DNA of 64,000 bases, taken from contig CAVVIB010000004.1 of NCBI GenBank assembly GCA_963748205.1, positions 62,001 through 126,000 on the forward strand. The letters are read 5' to 3'. A program made the position numbers and the translations under genes. The notes below the pieces were generated by a model. The model saw nothing but the letters and a program-made list of their open reading frames with translations, searched no databases and had not been told where the DNA came from. Origin of the DNA: JAIBJN01 sp963748205 (GTDB lineage: Bacteria; Actinomycetota; Thermoleophilia; Gaiellales; Gaiellaceae). Shown here piece by piece: positions 37,376 to 46,678 of this stretch; the first letter of the stretch is position 1, and every line of letters begins with the position of its first letter.

Positions 37376-39052
37376 CTAGGCCGCTCGGGGCGACTGCAGC
37401 GCGGCGAGGATCTGCCGCTCGTCAACGGGGACGACCGTCAGCTCCGGCGGCGGCCGCCGCAGGAACGAGCCGAGGAGGAGCAGCTCCTCGGCGTCCTCCG
37501 GCGCGAGCGAGGGCTCGGCAGCCTGCACCGACGCGATGCCGGCACGTACCTCGAGCGCCGCACCGGCGCCCGGCGGGAGCTCGCGTGCGTCGACGACTCG
37601 GCCCCTGGCCACGAAGAGCGCCCGGGTGAAGCCCGGCTGCGAGGCGGGCGTGAGCAGGCACACCTCGGCGGCGCGCAGGCGCTCGAGGGCCGCCAGCTCG
37701 CGGATGACGCTCTCGAGCGCGCGGATGCGGTCGCGTAGGCGTCCGGCGTCCTCGTAGCGCAGGCACTCGGCGAGCTCCCGCAGTCGGGCGCGCAGCCGTG
37801 GAAGCGGCCCGCCGGCCGTGAGCTGCGCCAGCTCGTCCTCGGTCGCGCCGTCGAGGGCGCGCGCCGCGCGCTCGGCCCGCCGGCGGCTGCGGATCGGGCC
37901 GAGCGGGCCGGGCTGCGAGGAGACGACGAGGCGGTCGCCCCGCGGCCGGAGGTAGAAGGCGTGCCCGCCGCGCTTCCCGCGCGCGTTCGCGGGCGGGCGC
38001 AGCTCCCGGATCAGGCGAAGCTCCTCGAGGGCGGCCTCCACCTCGGAGCCGAGCACCGTCCACTCGACGCGGTCGACCGCGGCAAGAGCCGCCTCGACGG
38101 CCGGCCGCTGGCGCTCGGAGCGGAAGTACGAGCGCAGCCGCGCGCGGAGGTCCCGCGCCCGCCCGACGTAGAGCGGCTCGCCGCCCGCGCCGCGGAAGAC
38201 GTAGACGCCCGGACGGGTCGGCGCCCCGAAGACGAGCGAGCGCTTGTCGTACACGCGCCGGCGGCGCGGCGCGGAGAGGTCGACGAGGTCGGCGACGGTG
38301 CGCGCGCCCCGCTCCTGGGCCAGGCCGATGAGCGCGACGAGGATCTCGGCGGTCGCCTGCGCGTCCGGGAGCGCGCGGTGGCACGGGTGCGTCGAGGTGC
38401 CGAAGAACTGCGCGAGCGAGGCGAGACCCACGCGCCGGATGCGGCCCGCGAGCAGCCGTCGCGCGAGGCCGACCGTGTCCACGACCGGCGCGGCGAGGCG
38501 GCGTCCCGAGATGAGCTCGACCTCGCGGTCGAGGAACGCGAGGTCGAAGCGGGCGTTGTGCGCGACCAGGACGGGGCGGTCGCCGGCGAAGTCCAGGAAC
38601 CGGCTCACGGCCGCCGGAGCGCGCGGGGCGCCGCGCAGGTCGCGGTCGCGGATCCCGGTCAGCCCGGCGACGACCGGCGGGAGCGGAACGCCGGGATCGA
38701 CGAACGTCTGGAACGTCCCCGCGGGCAGTAGCGCCTCGATGCGGACCGCGCCGATCTCGCAGATCCCCGCCCGGGCCGGCGTGAGGCCGGTCGTCTCCAG
38801 GTCGACGACGACGAAGCGGGCCGCCTCGAGCGGGAGATCCCTGCCCGGCGGCGCGGTGAGCCCGACGCAGTCGCCCCGCCAGGCGAGGCGCGCGTCGCCC
38901 GCGACGACGTCCTCGAGCAGGCTGCGCGCGAGCGCCACGGGCGCGCGCGCGAGCGCGAAGAGCGAGCGGGCCGCCTCCTCGGCGGGAACCGGCCCTCTCC
39001 GCTCCTCGACCAGCTCGACGAGCCGGTCGGCCGCATCGAACGCCAGCTGCAC
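37376..39052 (-). CDS. DEDDh exonuclease / GIY-YIG endonuclease fusion (PolIII epsilon-UvrC type)
   Basis: 558 aa. Exonuclease domain with VVDLETTGL (about residue 82), HNARFD and H-x4-D in HRALPDAQAT, the DnaQ/DEDDh catalytic set. It is followed by a UvrC-like GIY-YIG domain (RPGVYVFRGAGGEPLYVGRARDLRARLRSYF) and a C-terminal UvrBC-like helical segment (LRYEDAGRLRDRIRALE). The same domain order occurs in other actinobacteria. A LexA box overlaps its promoter, so it is very probably SOS-induced DNA repair. GTG start. Confidence 0.88.
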   Translation of the reverse strand: MQLAFDAADRLVELVEERRGPVPAEEAARSLFALARAPVALARSLLEDVVAGDARLAWRGDCVGLTAPPGRDLPLEAARFVVVDLETTGLTPARAGICEIGAVRIEALLPAGTFQTFVDPGVPLPPVVAGLTGIRDRDLRGAPRAPAAVSRFLDFAGDRPVLVAHNARFDLAFLDREVELISGRRLAAPVVDTVGLARRLLAGRIRRVGLASLAQFFGTSTHPCHRALPDAQATAEILVALIGLAQERGARTVADLVDLSAPRRRRVYDKRSLVFGAPTRPGVYVFRGAGGEPLYVGRARDLRARLRSYFRSERQRPAVEAALAAVDRVEWTVLGSEVEAALEELRLIRELRPPANARGKRGGHAFYLRPRGDRLVVSSQPGPLGPIRSRRRAERAARALDGATEDELAQLTAGGPLPRLRARLRELAECLRYEDAGRLRDRIRALESVIRELAALERLRAAEVCLLTPASQPGFTRALFVARGRVVDARELPPGAGAALEVRAGIASVQAAEPSLAPEDAEELLLLGSFLRRPPPELTVVPVDERQILAALQSPRAA

Positions 39053-39059
39053 CCGTCAG

Positions 39060-39065
39060 AGCATA
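39060..39065 (-). promoter_or_regulatory. -10 box for the exonuclease/GIY-YIG gene
   Basis: TATGCT on the minus strand, 7 nt before the GTG start and 2 bp from the LexA box. Confidence 0.55.
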
Positions 39066-39067
39066 CA

Positions 39068-39081
39068 CGAACATACGTTCG
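39068..39081. promoter_or_regulatory. LexA (SOS) box
   Basis: CGAACATACGTTCG: a perfect CGAAC-N4-GTTCG palindrome, the LexA operator consensus of actinobacteria and Bacillus. It lies 16 bp upstream of the start of a DNA-repair-type nuclease gene, between the -10 and where the -35 would be. Confidence 0.8.
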
Positions 39082-39100
39082 TTCACAGCTCCCGGAAACG

Positions 39101-39129
39101 AAAACGGGGGCCGCCCGTGCAGCCCCCGT
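39101..39129 (-). terminator. intrinsic terminator of hup
   Basis: On the minus strand ACGGGGGC-N10-GCCCCCGT is followed by TTTCG, 24 nt past the hup stop. Stem of 8 bp plus a short T run. Confidence 0.75.
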
Positions 39130-39152
39130 CGAAAGCCCTTGCTGAGTGACGC

Positions 39153-39428
39153 CTAGCTCTTGAGCGCGGCCTTGAGCTGGCTCCCCGCGGAGAACTTGGG
39201 CACCGTGGCCGCCGGAATCTGCACGCGCTCGCCGGTGCGCGGGTTGACGCCTTGCCGCGCGGCGCGCTGCTGTGGAGAGAACTTCCCGAACCCCGTAAAG
39301 GACACGGCATCGCCACTCTTCAAGGCTGCCGTGATGGACTCGAGGAACGCGTCGACCGCCTTCGTTGCATCCCGTTTGGTGAGGCCACTCCTATCGGCCA
39401 CCATGTCGATGAACTCGGCCTTCGTCAC
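39153..39428 (-). CDS. hup: HU-family DNA-binding protein
   Basis: 91 aa, the standard size without the long basic tail of mycobacterial HU. MTKAEFIDMVADRSGLTKRDA, FTGFGKFSPQQRAARQGVNPRTGE and the closing FSAGSQLKAALK are diagnostic. Nucleoid protein. GTG start with AAGGAG 6 nt upstream. Confidence 0.96.
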   Translation of the reverse strand: MTKAEFIDMVADRSGLTKRDATKAVDAFLESITAALKSGDAVSFTGFGKFSPQQRAARQGVNPRTGERVQIPAATVPKFSAGSQLKAALKS

Positions 39429-39550
39429 TGCCGTCTCCTTCCGTCCTGTTTGTCACGGATTGGGGGAACCGGCGGAAACCCTAACAGAGCCCCCGGAGAG
39501 CAAGCAACCATGCGGGTTTGCGGGCATTTTTCGGCCCGAATCGCCGGTTT

Positions 39551-40081
39551 TCAGGCCTGAAGCACGTCGCTGGCGCGAAAAAGGGCGTGGAGCCTGACCG
39601 CCTTGCGCGCGAGCGCATCGACCCCACCCTCCTCGCGATCGACCACACAAATGGCAACGCGGCACTGGAGCCCGGCCTCCCGCAGAACGTCGATCGCCTC
39701 CGCGGCCGCACCGCCCGAGGTGACCACGTCCTCGACGAGGCACACCTCCTCGCCGGGCTCGAAGACGCCCTCGAGCCGCCGCTCGGTCCCGTAGGCCTTT
39801 GCCTCCTTGCGCACGATGAGAAACGGGAGGCCGGACGAGAGCGACGCCGCCGCGGCGAGCGCGATCGCGCCGAGCTCCGGGCCGGCGATCCGCGCCGCCC
39901 CGGGCGCAACCTCACGCGCGCGAGCGCCGAGCCGCTCCCCGATGGGGCCCAGGACGTCCGGACGCGTCTCGAAGCGGTACTTGTCGAGGTAGTAGCGCGA
40001 CCGCTTCCCCGAGCGGAGCAGGAAGTCTCCCTCGAGGTAGGCGTGCTCGCGGATCAGCCGCGCGAGCTCGGTGTCGTTCAC
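39551..40081 (-). CDS. pyrE: orotate phosphoribosyltransferase
   Basis: 176 aa. PRPP-binding loop VCLVEDVVTSGGAAAEAIDVL and the N-terminal HAYLEGDFLLRSGKRSRYYLDKY are typical. Step five of pyrimidine synthesis. The start overlaps the stop of the small gene upstream (ATGA). pyrF lies 2.2 kb away on the same strand. Confidence 0.94.
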   Translation of the reverse strand: MNDTELARLIREHAYLEGDFLLRSGKRSRYYLDKYRFETRPDVLGPIGERLGARAREVAPGAARIAGPELGAIALAAAASLSSGLPFLIVRKEAKAYGTERRLEGVFEPGEEVCLVEDVVTSGGAAAEAIDVLREAGLQCRVAICVVDREEGGVDALARKAVRLHALFRASDVLQA

Positions 40082-40287
40082 GAACGCGCCTGCGAGAGGA
40101 TCCGCCGGCCGATCGGGAAGAGCCGTGCGGCCTCCGCGGAGTCCGGCGCGAACGTCACCATCGACCCGTCGGCGTAGTAGACCTCAACCCGTTCCTTGCT
40201 CTTGCCCGTGCGCCGGAACCAGAGCGCCGCCGCGCCGGCGACGGACCCGACCGCGACGACTGCGGCCGCGACCCTACCCTTCGCCAT
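40078..40287 (-). CDS. small membrane-anchored protein upstream of pyrE, unknown
   Basis: 69 aa. N-terminal helix 6-24, then a short beta-rich segment (VEVYYADGSMVTFAPDS). Coupled to pyrE by ATGA overlap and itself overlaps the roadblock gene. No family recognised. Confidence 0.65.
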   Translation of the reverse strand: MAKGRVAAAVVAVGSVAGAAALWFRRTGKSKERVEVYYADGSMVTFAPDSAEAARLFPIGRRILSQARS

Positions 40288-40690
40288 CGTCGGCCTCCGG
40301 CTCGTCCTTCTTCTTCGTCGTGCGGCGCTTGGCGCCCGCTGCCGCCTTCTTGCCCGCCGGCTGCTCGCCGGCGAGGCGCAGGCAGGTCTTCAGGTCGTAG
40401 AAGACGAGGCCCGACGTGGGCTCGCGCCCGGTGACGGCCGCGACGATTCGCTCGTCGTCGCGAACGACGAAGACGGAGCCTTCGAGGAACGCGATCTGCA
40501 CCTGGCTCGGCTCGCCCCCCGGTCCGGTGGCGTCCTGCAGAAGGCCGATCGCCTCCTTCGCGACGGCGCTCGCCTTGGCGTCGTCGCCGAAGGTCGAGGC
40601 CTGCACCGCGCCGTCCGTGTCGGCGAGCACGGCCGACTCGATCTGCGAGGAGATCTCGACGAGGTCGGCGAGGGCCTGCGCGGCGTCCAC
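40274..40690 (-). CDS. roadblock/LC7-domain protein with basic tail
   Basis: 138 aa. The roadblock-like domain covers about 1-105 (ALADLVEISSQIESAVLAD... VFVVRDDERIVAAVTG), and a Lys-rich tail (KKAAAGAKRRTTKKKDE) follows. Such proteins bind small GTPases (Mgl-type) or kinases. I see no partner GTPase in the window. GTG 40690 has TAGGTT 8 nt upstream. Confidence 0.7.
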   Translation of the reverse strand: MDAAQALADLVEISSQIESAVLADTDGAVQASTFGDDAKASAVAKEAIGLLQDATGPGGEPSQVQIAFLEGSVFVVRDDERIVAAVTGREPTSGLVFYDLKTCLRLAGEQPAGKKAAAGAKRRTTKKKDEPEADDGEG

Positions 40691-40698
40691 GGCCGGCA

Positions 40699-40704
40699 AA
40701 CCTA
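40699..40704 (-). promoter_or_regulatory. -10 box for roadblock-small protein-pyrE operon
   Basis: TAGGTT on the minus strand, 8 nt before the roadblock GTG. Confidence 0.4.
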
Positions 40705-40732
40705 ACACACGACCGTAGACTCCCTCCCCTCC

Positions 40733-41534
40733 GTGCACGCCATCATCCGCAAGTTCTTGGCCGATCGCGGCACGCACCTCGCGGCGATGATCGCGTACTT
40801 CGCGATCCTCGCGTTCGTCCCCCTCCTCTTCCTCGCCCTGTCGCTCCTCGCGTTCCTCGGCGAGCAGGACGAGTCGAGCTACCTGATCGAGGAGCTGGAG
40901 CGGGCGTTCCCCGAGAACTCGGTCGACAACATCCTCGACGCCGTCACCGAGATCCAGGAGCAGGCCGACCGAGCTCTCGGTCATCGGCGGGATCGGCCTC
41001 ATCTGGGCCGCGCTCGGCTTCTTCAGCGTCCTCGAGTCGGCGTTCAACATCGTCTACGGGCTGCCGAACCGGCCCTTCATCCGCCAGAAGAGCTTCGTCC
41101 TCCTCCTGACGGCGGGGGCGCTCATCGCCCTCTTCCTCGCGCTCGTGATCTCGTCCGTGGGCGTCGAGCTCGTGCAGCGCGCCGGCGTGGCGGAGGGGTT
41201 CGTCTCCTACCTCTACGCCCTGCTCGTCTCGACCGCGCTCCTCCTCGGCCTGACCTGGAGCCTCTACCGGCTCCTGACCAACACCCCGCTGAGCTGGCGC
41301 GAGACCCTGCCCGGGGCCATCGTCGCCGCGATCCTCCTCCAGGCGAGCTTCCAGGTGCTCCCCGTGTTCGTGCGGCTGTCGAACGAGCTGATCGCGCTCC
41401 AGGCCTACGGCGGCCTCGTGCTCCTGCTCGTCTGGCTCTACGTGATGGCGAACATCCTCGTGCTCGGCGCCGAGGTGAACTGGTGGCTCAGCCGCGGGCG
41501 GCGCGGCGAGGCGCCGGCGACGACCTGGTCCTAG
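40733..41534 (+). CDS. YihY/UPF0761 family membrane protein, frameshifted here
   Basis: About 266 aa after repair, six helices. The family pattern RGTHLAAMIAYFAILAFVPLLF opens it, and VLGAEVNWWL closes it. The frame breaks at about 40970: EQAD is followed one frame on by ELSVIGGIGLIWAALGFF; one extra C explains it. Function of the family is unsettled (formerly called RNase BN). A second member is at 59560. Confidence 0.82.
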
Positions 41535-41963
41535 GCTTCGGCCGACTCTGTCCCGCGCACGCGCTCCTCGAGCGCCTCGAGCACCTTCTCCTCGATGTCG
41601 GGATGGTGGTCGATGAGCCCGCGGAACGCCTGTCGCGTGAGGACGAAGAGGCGGACGGGTGCGGCGGCGGTCACGGTCGCGGTGCGCCTGGGCGATTCCC
41701 AGATGAGGGCGATCTCTCCGAAGAAGTCGCCGGGCCCGAGCTTTCGCACGGTCTCACCGCTCCTTCGCCACGTCGACCTCACCGTCGACGATGACGAAGA
41801 ACTCGTGCCCGATGTCGCCCTCGCGCGCGAGGACCTTGCCCTCTTCCACCTCCAGGTCCTCGGTGACCTTCGCCAGCCCGACGAGGTCGTTGCGGGAGAG
41901 GTTGCGGAAGAGCGGCGCCTTCGCGAGCGCGTCCGCTTTCGCGTCGTGCGAGAAGAGCTGCAT
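41531..41963 (-). CDS. cyclic-nucleotide-binding (Crp-like) domain protein, frameshifted here
   Basis: About 143 aa after repair: one cNMP-binding domain and no DNA-binding helix. FFVIVDGEVDVAK, GPGDFFGEIAL and the PRRTATVTA segment (Arg of the phosphate-binding cassette followed by T-A) are present. The first frame ends in a TGA within the domain at 41754; one inserted base near 41759 restores AKE-GETVRKLG. It could bind cAMP or simply be a structural domain. Starts 10 bp after rdgB. Confidence 0.8.
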
Positions 41964-41972
41964 GTGCGGAAT

Positions 41973-42563
41973 CTACCGTGCCGGCGCGGCGCTGCCTACT
42001 GCCTGCAGCAACGCGGCCGCGGCGGCGGCCCGGTGGCTCCGCCGCGCCTTCCAGGCGTTCCCGAGCTCGGCCACGGTCCGCTCCTCGCCGTCCGGGATGA
42101 ACACGGGGTCGTAGCCGAAGCCCTCCGAGCCGCGGCGCTCGTCGCCGATCCGGCCCTCGAGCGTCCCGCGGCCCCGGAACTCCTCCCCGGTCGGCGAGAA
42201 GCTGACGAGCTCCGAGACGTAGCGCGCCCTGCGGCCGGGCCCGGCGACGCCGTCGAGCTCCGCGAGCAGCTTGGTCACGTTCTCCTCGTCGGTCGCGTCC
42301 AGGCCCGCGAAGCGCGCCGACCGGATCCCGGGCCGCCCGTCGAGCCCGTCGACCTCGACGCCCGAGTCCTCGCCGATCGTCCACGTCTCCCCGCCTTCGA
42401 CCTCGCGGCCGAAGGCGGCCTTCGCGCGCGCGTTCTCGTGGAACGTCTCGCCGGTCTCCTCCGGGAGCTCGTCGACGTCGATCGGCTCGACCGTCCAGCC
42501 GGGCATGAGCACGGCCAGCTCCCTGGCCTTGTGCGGGTTCTTGGAGACGAGCGTCGCCCTCAC
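41973..42563 (-). CDS. rdgB: non-canonical purine NTP pyrophosphatase (RdgB/HAM1)
   Basis: 196 aa. N-terminal VSKNPHKARELA (the S/T-x-N-x-x-K motif), ETGETFHENARAKA and SEGFGYDPVFIPDG are diagnostic. Clears ITP, dITP and XTP. GTG 42563 is chosen as its GTGA overlaps the mgtC stop. It follows rph and mgtC, and rph-rdgB is a common pair. Confidence 0.94.
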   Translation of the reverse strand: MRATLVSKNPHKARELAVLMPGWTVEPIDVDELPEETGETFHENARAKAAFGREVEGGETWTIGEDSGVEVDGLDGRPGIRSARFAGLDATDEENVTKLLAELDGVAGPGRRARYVSELVSFSPTGEEFRGRGTLEGRIGDERRGSEGFGYDPVFIPDGEERTVAELGNAWKARRSHRAAAAAALLQAVGSAAPAR

Positions 42564-43251
42564 TCGGACCACCGCACGGCGACGACGCCCTCGAGCGCCG
42601 CGAGGTCCTCGACGAGCCGCTCCTCAGCCTGGCCGAGCGGCACGTCCAGCTGGATCCGGAGGCGGCGGCGGTCCTTCTGGTCCTCGAACTCGACGCGGCT
42701 GATCCGCACCCGTCTCTCGTCGACGACCGCGAGCGGCTCGGTGATCGAGTGCTCGGGCGTGAGGTCGACCTCGAGCGACCCTCCGGCACGGCGGAAGCGG
42801 GCCAGGCCGGGCGCTCTCTCCACCCAGCGGAACGGCCCGAGGCCCACCAGCACGATGCCCGTGGCGATGAGCGCCGCCGAGTAGTAGCCGGCCCCGACGG
42901 CCATCCCGATCGCAGCCACGACCCAGAGGCCGGCGGCGGTGGTCAGCCCGCGGACCGTGAGCCCCTGCCGGATGATCGCGCCGGCGCCGAGGAAGCCGAT
43001 GCCCGTGACGATCTGCGCGGCGATCGCGGGTCGGGTCGAAGACGACGCCCTCGCGCCGTGGAGAACTGGAAGTCGCCCCACCCGTAGGCCGAGACGATCG
43101 TGAAGAGCGCCGAGCCGACGCCGACGAGCATGTGCGTCCGGAGCCCGGCCGCACGGTCGCGCAGCTCGCGCTCGAGGCCGATCGCGCCCGTGAGGGCGGC
43201 GGCGACCAGGAGCCTGATGAGGATGTCCCACCATTCGACCTCGGGGATCAC
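42560..43251 (-). CDS. MgtC/SapB family membrane protein, two frameshifts here
   Basis: About 229 aa after repair. N-terminal IGLERELRDRAAGLRTHMLVGVGSALF is the MgtC signature, followed by IAAQIVTGIGFLGAGAIIRQG and four to five helices, then a C-terminal ACT-like cytosolic part. Two breaks lie close together at about 43057 and 43031; each is repaired by removing one base (STA-EGVVFDPTR-IAAQ). Linked to Mg homeostasis in other bacteria, exact job uncertain. Lies inside rph-rdgB. Confidence 0.82.
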
Positions 43252-43943
43252 GCGACCGCCTCCTTCTGCTTCGTCCCGATCTCCTCGATTCCCGAGGCCG
43301 CGAGGTCGACGAGCGCGTCGAGCTCGGCCCGCGTGAAGGGCACGCGCTCCGCCGTCGCCTGCACCTCGATCAGGCGGCCGTCACCGGTCATGACGACGTT
43401 CATGTCCACGTCGGCGGCGGAGTCCTCGACGTAGTCGAGATCGAGGCGCGGCTCCCCGTCGACGATGCCGACCGAGACGGCGCCCACCCGGTCGGCGGGC
43501 TCGGGCAGCCCCGCGCGCCGGGCGGCGAGGGTGAGCGCGACCCAGGCGCCGCTGATCGCCGCCGTGCGCGTGCCGCCGTCGGCCTGGATCACGTCGCAGT
43601 CGATCCAGATCGTGTGCTCGCCGAGCGTGTCCAGGTCGTAGACGGCGCGGAGCGAGCGGCCGAGGAGGCGCTGGATCTCGACGGTCCGCCCCTTCTGCTT
43701 GCCGGCGCTCGCCTCACGCGGCGTGCGCGAGCCGGTCGAGGCGGGGAGCATCCCGTACTCGGCCGTCATCCACCCGCGGCCGGTGCCGGCGAGCCAGCGC
43801 GGGACGCCCTCCTCGACGCTCGCGGTGCAGAGCACCCGCGTGGCGCCGAAGGAGATGAGCGCAGAGCCGGTGGCCTGCTCGACGTAGTCGGTCTCGATCG
43901 AGACCGCGCGAAGCTCGTCGGGCCTGCGTCCTTCCCGGCTCAC
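43248..43943 (-). CDS. rph: ribonuclease PH
   Basis: 231 aa. REGRRPDELR at the N-terminus, GWMTAEYGMLPAST and the phosphate-site QADGGTRTAAISG are canonical. Trims tRNA 3' ends. Its stop overlaps the mgtC start. Confidence 0.95.
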   Translation of the reverse strand: MSREGRRPDELRAVSIETDYVEQATGSALISFGATRVLCTASVEEGVPRWLAGTGRGWMTAEYGMLPASTGSRTPREASAGKQKGRTVEIQRLLGRSLRAVYDLDTLGEHTIWIDCDVIQADGGTRTAAISGAWVALTLAARRAGLPEPADRVGAVSVGIVDGEPRLDLDYVEDSAADVDMNVVMTGDGRLIEVQATAERVPFTRAELDALVDLAASGIEEIGTKQKEAVA

Positions 43944-44054
43944 TCCGTCACACCCTCGTCACGTTCCGCGCGCCACGGTTGCGTTTCTCGGCGTTACGCT
44001 CGAAGCGGGTGGTGGGATGGGGTGCCCCGTACCTAGACAGACGCGCGCGAGGGG
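43944..44054. other. 110-bp gap between rph and murI
   Basis: Contains a GGGG-TG-CCCC hairpin near 44020-44029. I checked it for a tRNA because of its GC-rich arms; no anticodon or T-loop pattern fits. Confidence 0.4.
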
Positions 44055-44875
44055 TCACGCGGCTGCGAGCTCGAGCTCGCGGACGCCGACCTGCTCGACC
44101 TGAGCGATGGGGAGCTGGAGAAAGCGCTCGCCGAGCGTGCGGAACTCCTCCGGCGAGCCCGTGGTCAGGAACCGCGTCGCGCCGTCGCGGGCCTGGTCGT
44201 TCTCGACGCCTTTGCGCGCCAGCGTCTCGGCCACCTCGCGCGCGGTCTCCTCGGCGGAGAAGACGAGCGTCGTCCCGCGGCCGAAGGCGCGCTCGAAGAC
44301 CCGCCTGATCATCGGGTAGTGCGTGCAGCCGAGGATGACCGTGTCCACGCCTCGCCGCCTTCAGCGGCGCCGCGTACTCCCGCACGGCGGCGTCGAGCTC
44401 CTCCCCCACGTCGCCCGCCTCGATCAGCGGCACGAGCTTGGGGCATGCGACCGAGTCGACGTGCGCCCCGGCGTCGATGCGCGTGCACGACCTCCTCGTA
44501 GCGCCCGCTCGCAACGGTGGCCTCGGTGGCGAGCAGGCCGATGCGGCGGTTGCGGGTCGCTTGCACGGCGGCGTGCGCCTCGGGGAGGAGCACGCCCACG
44601 ATCGGAACGCGCAGCGACTCCTGCAGCGCGGGCAGCGCTGCCGACGTCGCCGCGTTGCAGGCGGCCACGATCAGCTTGACGCCTTCCTGCTCGAGATACG
44701 CCGCGATCTCGTGCGCGAAACGCCTGATCTCGACGTGCGGCCGCGGCCCGTACGGGCACCGGGCGCCGTCGCCGAGGTAGAGGAAGTCCTCGTGCGGCAG
44801 CGTCACCAGGCACTCGTGCAGGACGGTGAGCCCGCCCGCGCCCGAGTCGAAGATCCCGATCGGCCGTGCGTCCAC
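44055..44875 (-). CDS. murI: glutamate racemase, two frameshifts here
   Basis: About 272 aa after repair. IGIFDSGAGGLTV (first catalytic Asp/Ser region), VAACNAATSAAL (catalytic Cys), then VDSVACPKLVPLIEAGD and VILGCTHYPMI (second Cys). Makes D-glutamate for peptidoglycan. Breaks at about 44492 and 44351 are each repaired by removing one base. GTG 44875 is chosen because TAGAAT lies 7 nt upstream. An intact copy is expected to be essential. Confidence 0.9.
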
Positions 44876-44882
44876 CCGCTCG

Positions 44883-44888
44883 ATTCTA
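44883..44888 (-). promoter_or_regulatory. -10 box for leaderless murI
   Basis: TAGAAT on the minus strand, 7 nt before the murI GTG. Confidence 0.55.
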
Positions 44889-44955
44889 GGCGCGGGGGCG
44901 GGCAGCGCCGGCCCGGCAGGTTGAACAGCTGCAAGGGTGAGCGACAATTCAGCGA

Positions 44956-45602
44956 GTGTCCACCCGCTGGGACGAGGTCTTCCCGGAGCCGGCGCCGCTG
45001 CCCGGGCGCTTCATCGCACGCAGGCGAATCGGCTCGTGGTGCTTGCGACGGTCGGTCGCCCTGCTCATAGGCGGCGTCGACCTGGCTGCTGACCTACGAC
45101 CCGCTCGCCTGGGTCGATGATCGTATGGCGGGCCGCAGAGCGGACGCTGGCCTGGTCGACCGTCGACAACGGAGTCGACGACCCGGTGTACTACGTGAGC
45201 GCCGGGAAGACCGGTGCGTTCAACGTCGGCTTCGAGGTCACGAACACCGGCCGGCTGCCGGTCACGGTGAGCGGCCTCGCGGAACCCACCGCGTACCGCC
45301 TCGCGCAGATGGGCCGATACTCGGGAGACAACGTGCCGACCGGCGGCCACTTCGCCGGAGGTCTCGTGGCGTTCGAGCCAGTGAGGATCGACCCTGGAGA
45401 CAGCCAGTATCTCGTGCTCGAACTGAGAATCACGGAAGAGATGGTCTGCAGGACCCCCGGGGGCGCCTCGCTCTACGGGCATCCGACGTTCCGCTTCGAG
45501 GCACTCGGATTCGTCCCGCGGACGTCAACCGTGGAGGCCCCGTTTCGCGTGGTGTCGACGTGCGGGAATGCCGTGCCGCCGGACTACGACCCCAGAGGCT
45601 GA
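44956..45602 (+). CDS. membrane-anchored protein with extracellular beta domain, unknown (two frameshifts here)
   Basis: About 214 aa after repair. A basic N-terminal cytosolic stretch and one helix (RRSVALLIGGV-TWLLTYDPLAW), then an exported beta-sandwich-like domain (GAFNVGFEVTNTGRLPVTVSGL) with two Cys. Two breaks at about 45079 and 45120 are each repaired by removing a single G. The upstream in-frame GTG at 44956 is the only start that keeps the helix. No family recognised. Confidence 0.65.
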
Positions 45603-45613
45603 TAGCCACGCGC

Positions 45614-45619
45614 TAGCGT
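45614..45619 (+). promoter_or_regulatory. -10 box for pabB
   Basis: TAGCGT, 6 nt before the pabB GTG. Confidence 0.45.
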
Positions 45620-45625
45620 TAGGGC

Positions 45626-46678
45626 GTGTTCGAGGTCTGGAGCTCAGACGAGCCTCTCGCAGAGCTCGAGGCCTATCTGGCCGAGAGCGGTTTCTTCGCG
45701 GCCGACGATCTCGTCGCCGACGTCTTCCTCGGGTACGGGATCTCGCGCTCACTGCGCCGGGCTCCGTGGCCGGATCCGCCGGAGCCGTGCCGGCTTCCGC
45801 TCCTCGCCGCGAGCATCCGCCGGCTCGACGAGCAGCCGCCGGCCGCCGGAAGGTTCGCGATCGGCGAATGGCAGCGCTCCTGGGACGACGAGGGCTACGC
45901 AGGCGCCATCGAGAGCGTCCAGGCGGCGATCGCGCGCGGCGACGTCTACCAGGTCAACCTCGTCCAGCACCTCCACGCGCCGTTCGAGGGCGATCCGGCC
46001 GGGCTCGCGCCCGCGCTCGCCCCGCTGCGGCCGCTCCACCCAGAGCCGCTCGTCGGCGACGGCTGGGCGATCGTCTCCGCCTCGCCCGAGCTCTTCCTCG
46101 CACGGCGCGGCGACCGCGTCTGGACGAAGCCGATCAAGGGCACCCGGCCGGCCGGCGTACGCGGCGAGCTGCGCGACTCCGAGAAGGACGGGGCCGAGCA
46201 CGTGATGATCGTCGACCTCGAGCGCAACGACCTCTCGCGCGTGTGCGAGCCCGGGTCGGTGCGCTGGCCCGATCTCATGGCCGAGCACGAGCTCGCCGGG
46301 GTCACGCACATGGTCACGACCGTCGAGGGCCGGCTGCGCGACGGCGTCGGGCTCGCCGAGCTCCTGGGAGCCGTTTTCCCGGGGGGCTCCGTGACGGGCG
46401 CGCCGAAGATCTCCGCCATCGACCACATCGCCGCGCTCGAGCCCGTCGGCCGCGGCGCCTCGATGGGCGCGCTCGGCCGCATCCACTCGAACGGCGACCT
46501 CGAGCTCGCGCTCACGATCCGCACCTTCGCCGTCGTGGACGGGCGCATTCACCTCTGGGTCGGCGGCGGCATCGTCTGGGACTCCGACCCGCGGGCCGAG
46601 ATCGAGGAGTCCTGGGTCAAGGCGCGGCCCCTGCTTGCCGCCGTCGGCAGCCCGGTCCCCGAGGCCGTCGCCACGTGA
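45626..46678 (+). CDS. pabB: aminodeoxychorismate synthase component I
   Basis: 350 aa: chorismate-binding domain with a short N-terminal part. GDVYQVNLVQ, SPELFLARRGDRVWTKPIKGTRP (the PIKGT motif marks PabB) and GAPKISAIDHIA, VGGGIVWDSDP. Makes 4-amino-4-deoxychorismate for folate. The stop overlaps the pabC start. Confidence 0.92.
   Translation: MFEVWSSDEPLAELEAYLAESGFFAADDLVADVFLGYGISRSLRRAPWPDPPEPCRLPLLAASIRRLDEQPPAAGRFAIGEWQRSWDDEGYAGAIESVQAAIARGDVYQVNLVQHLHAPFEGDPAGLAPALAPLRPLHPEPLVGDGWAIVSASPELFLARRGDRVWTKPIKGTRPAGVRGELRDSEKDGAEHVMIVDLERNDLSRVCEPGSVRWPDLMAEHELAGVTHMVTTVEGRLRDGVGLAELLGAVFPGGSVTGAPKISAIDHIAALEPVGRGASMGALGRIHSNGDLELALTIRTFAVVDGRIHLWVGGGIVWDSDPRAEIEESWVKARPLLAAVGSPVPEAVAT

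Noticed and set aside
43944..44054. Possible tRNA between murI and rph
   Set aside because: No T-loop consensus, no anticodon arm and no acceptor pairing on either strand.
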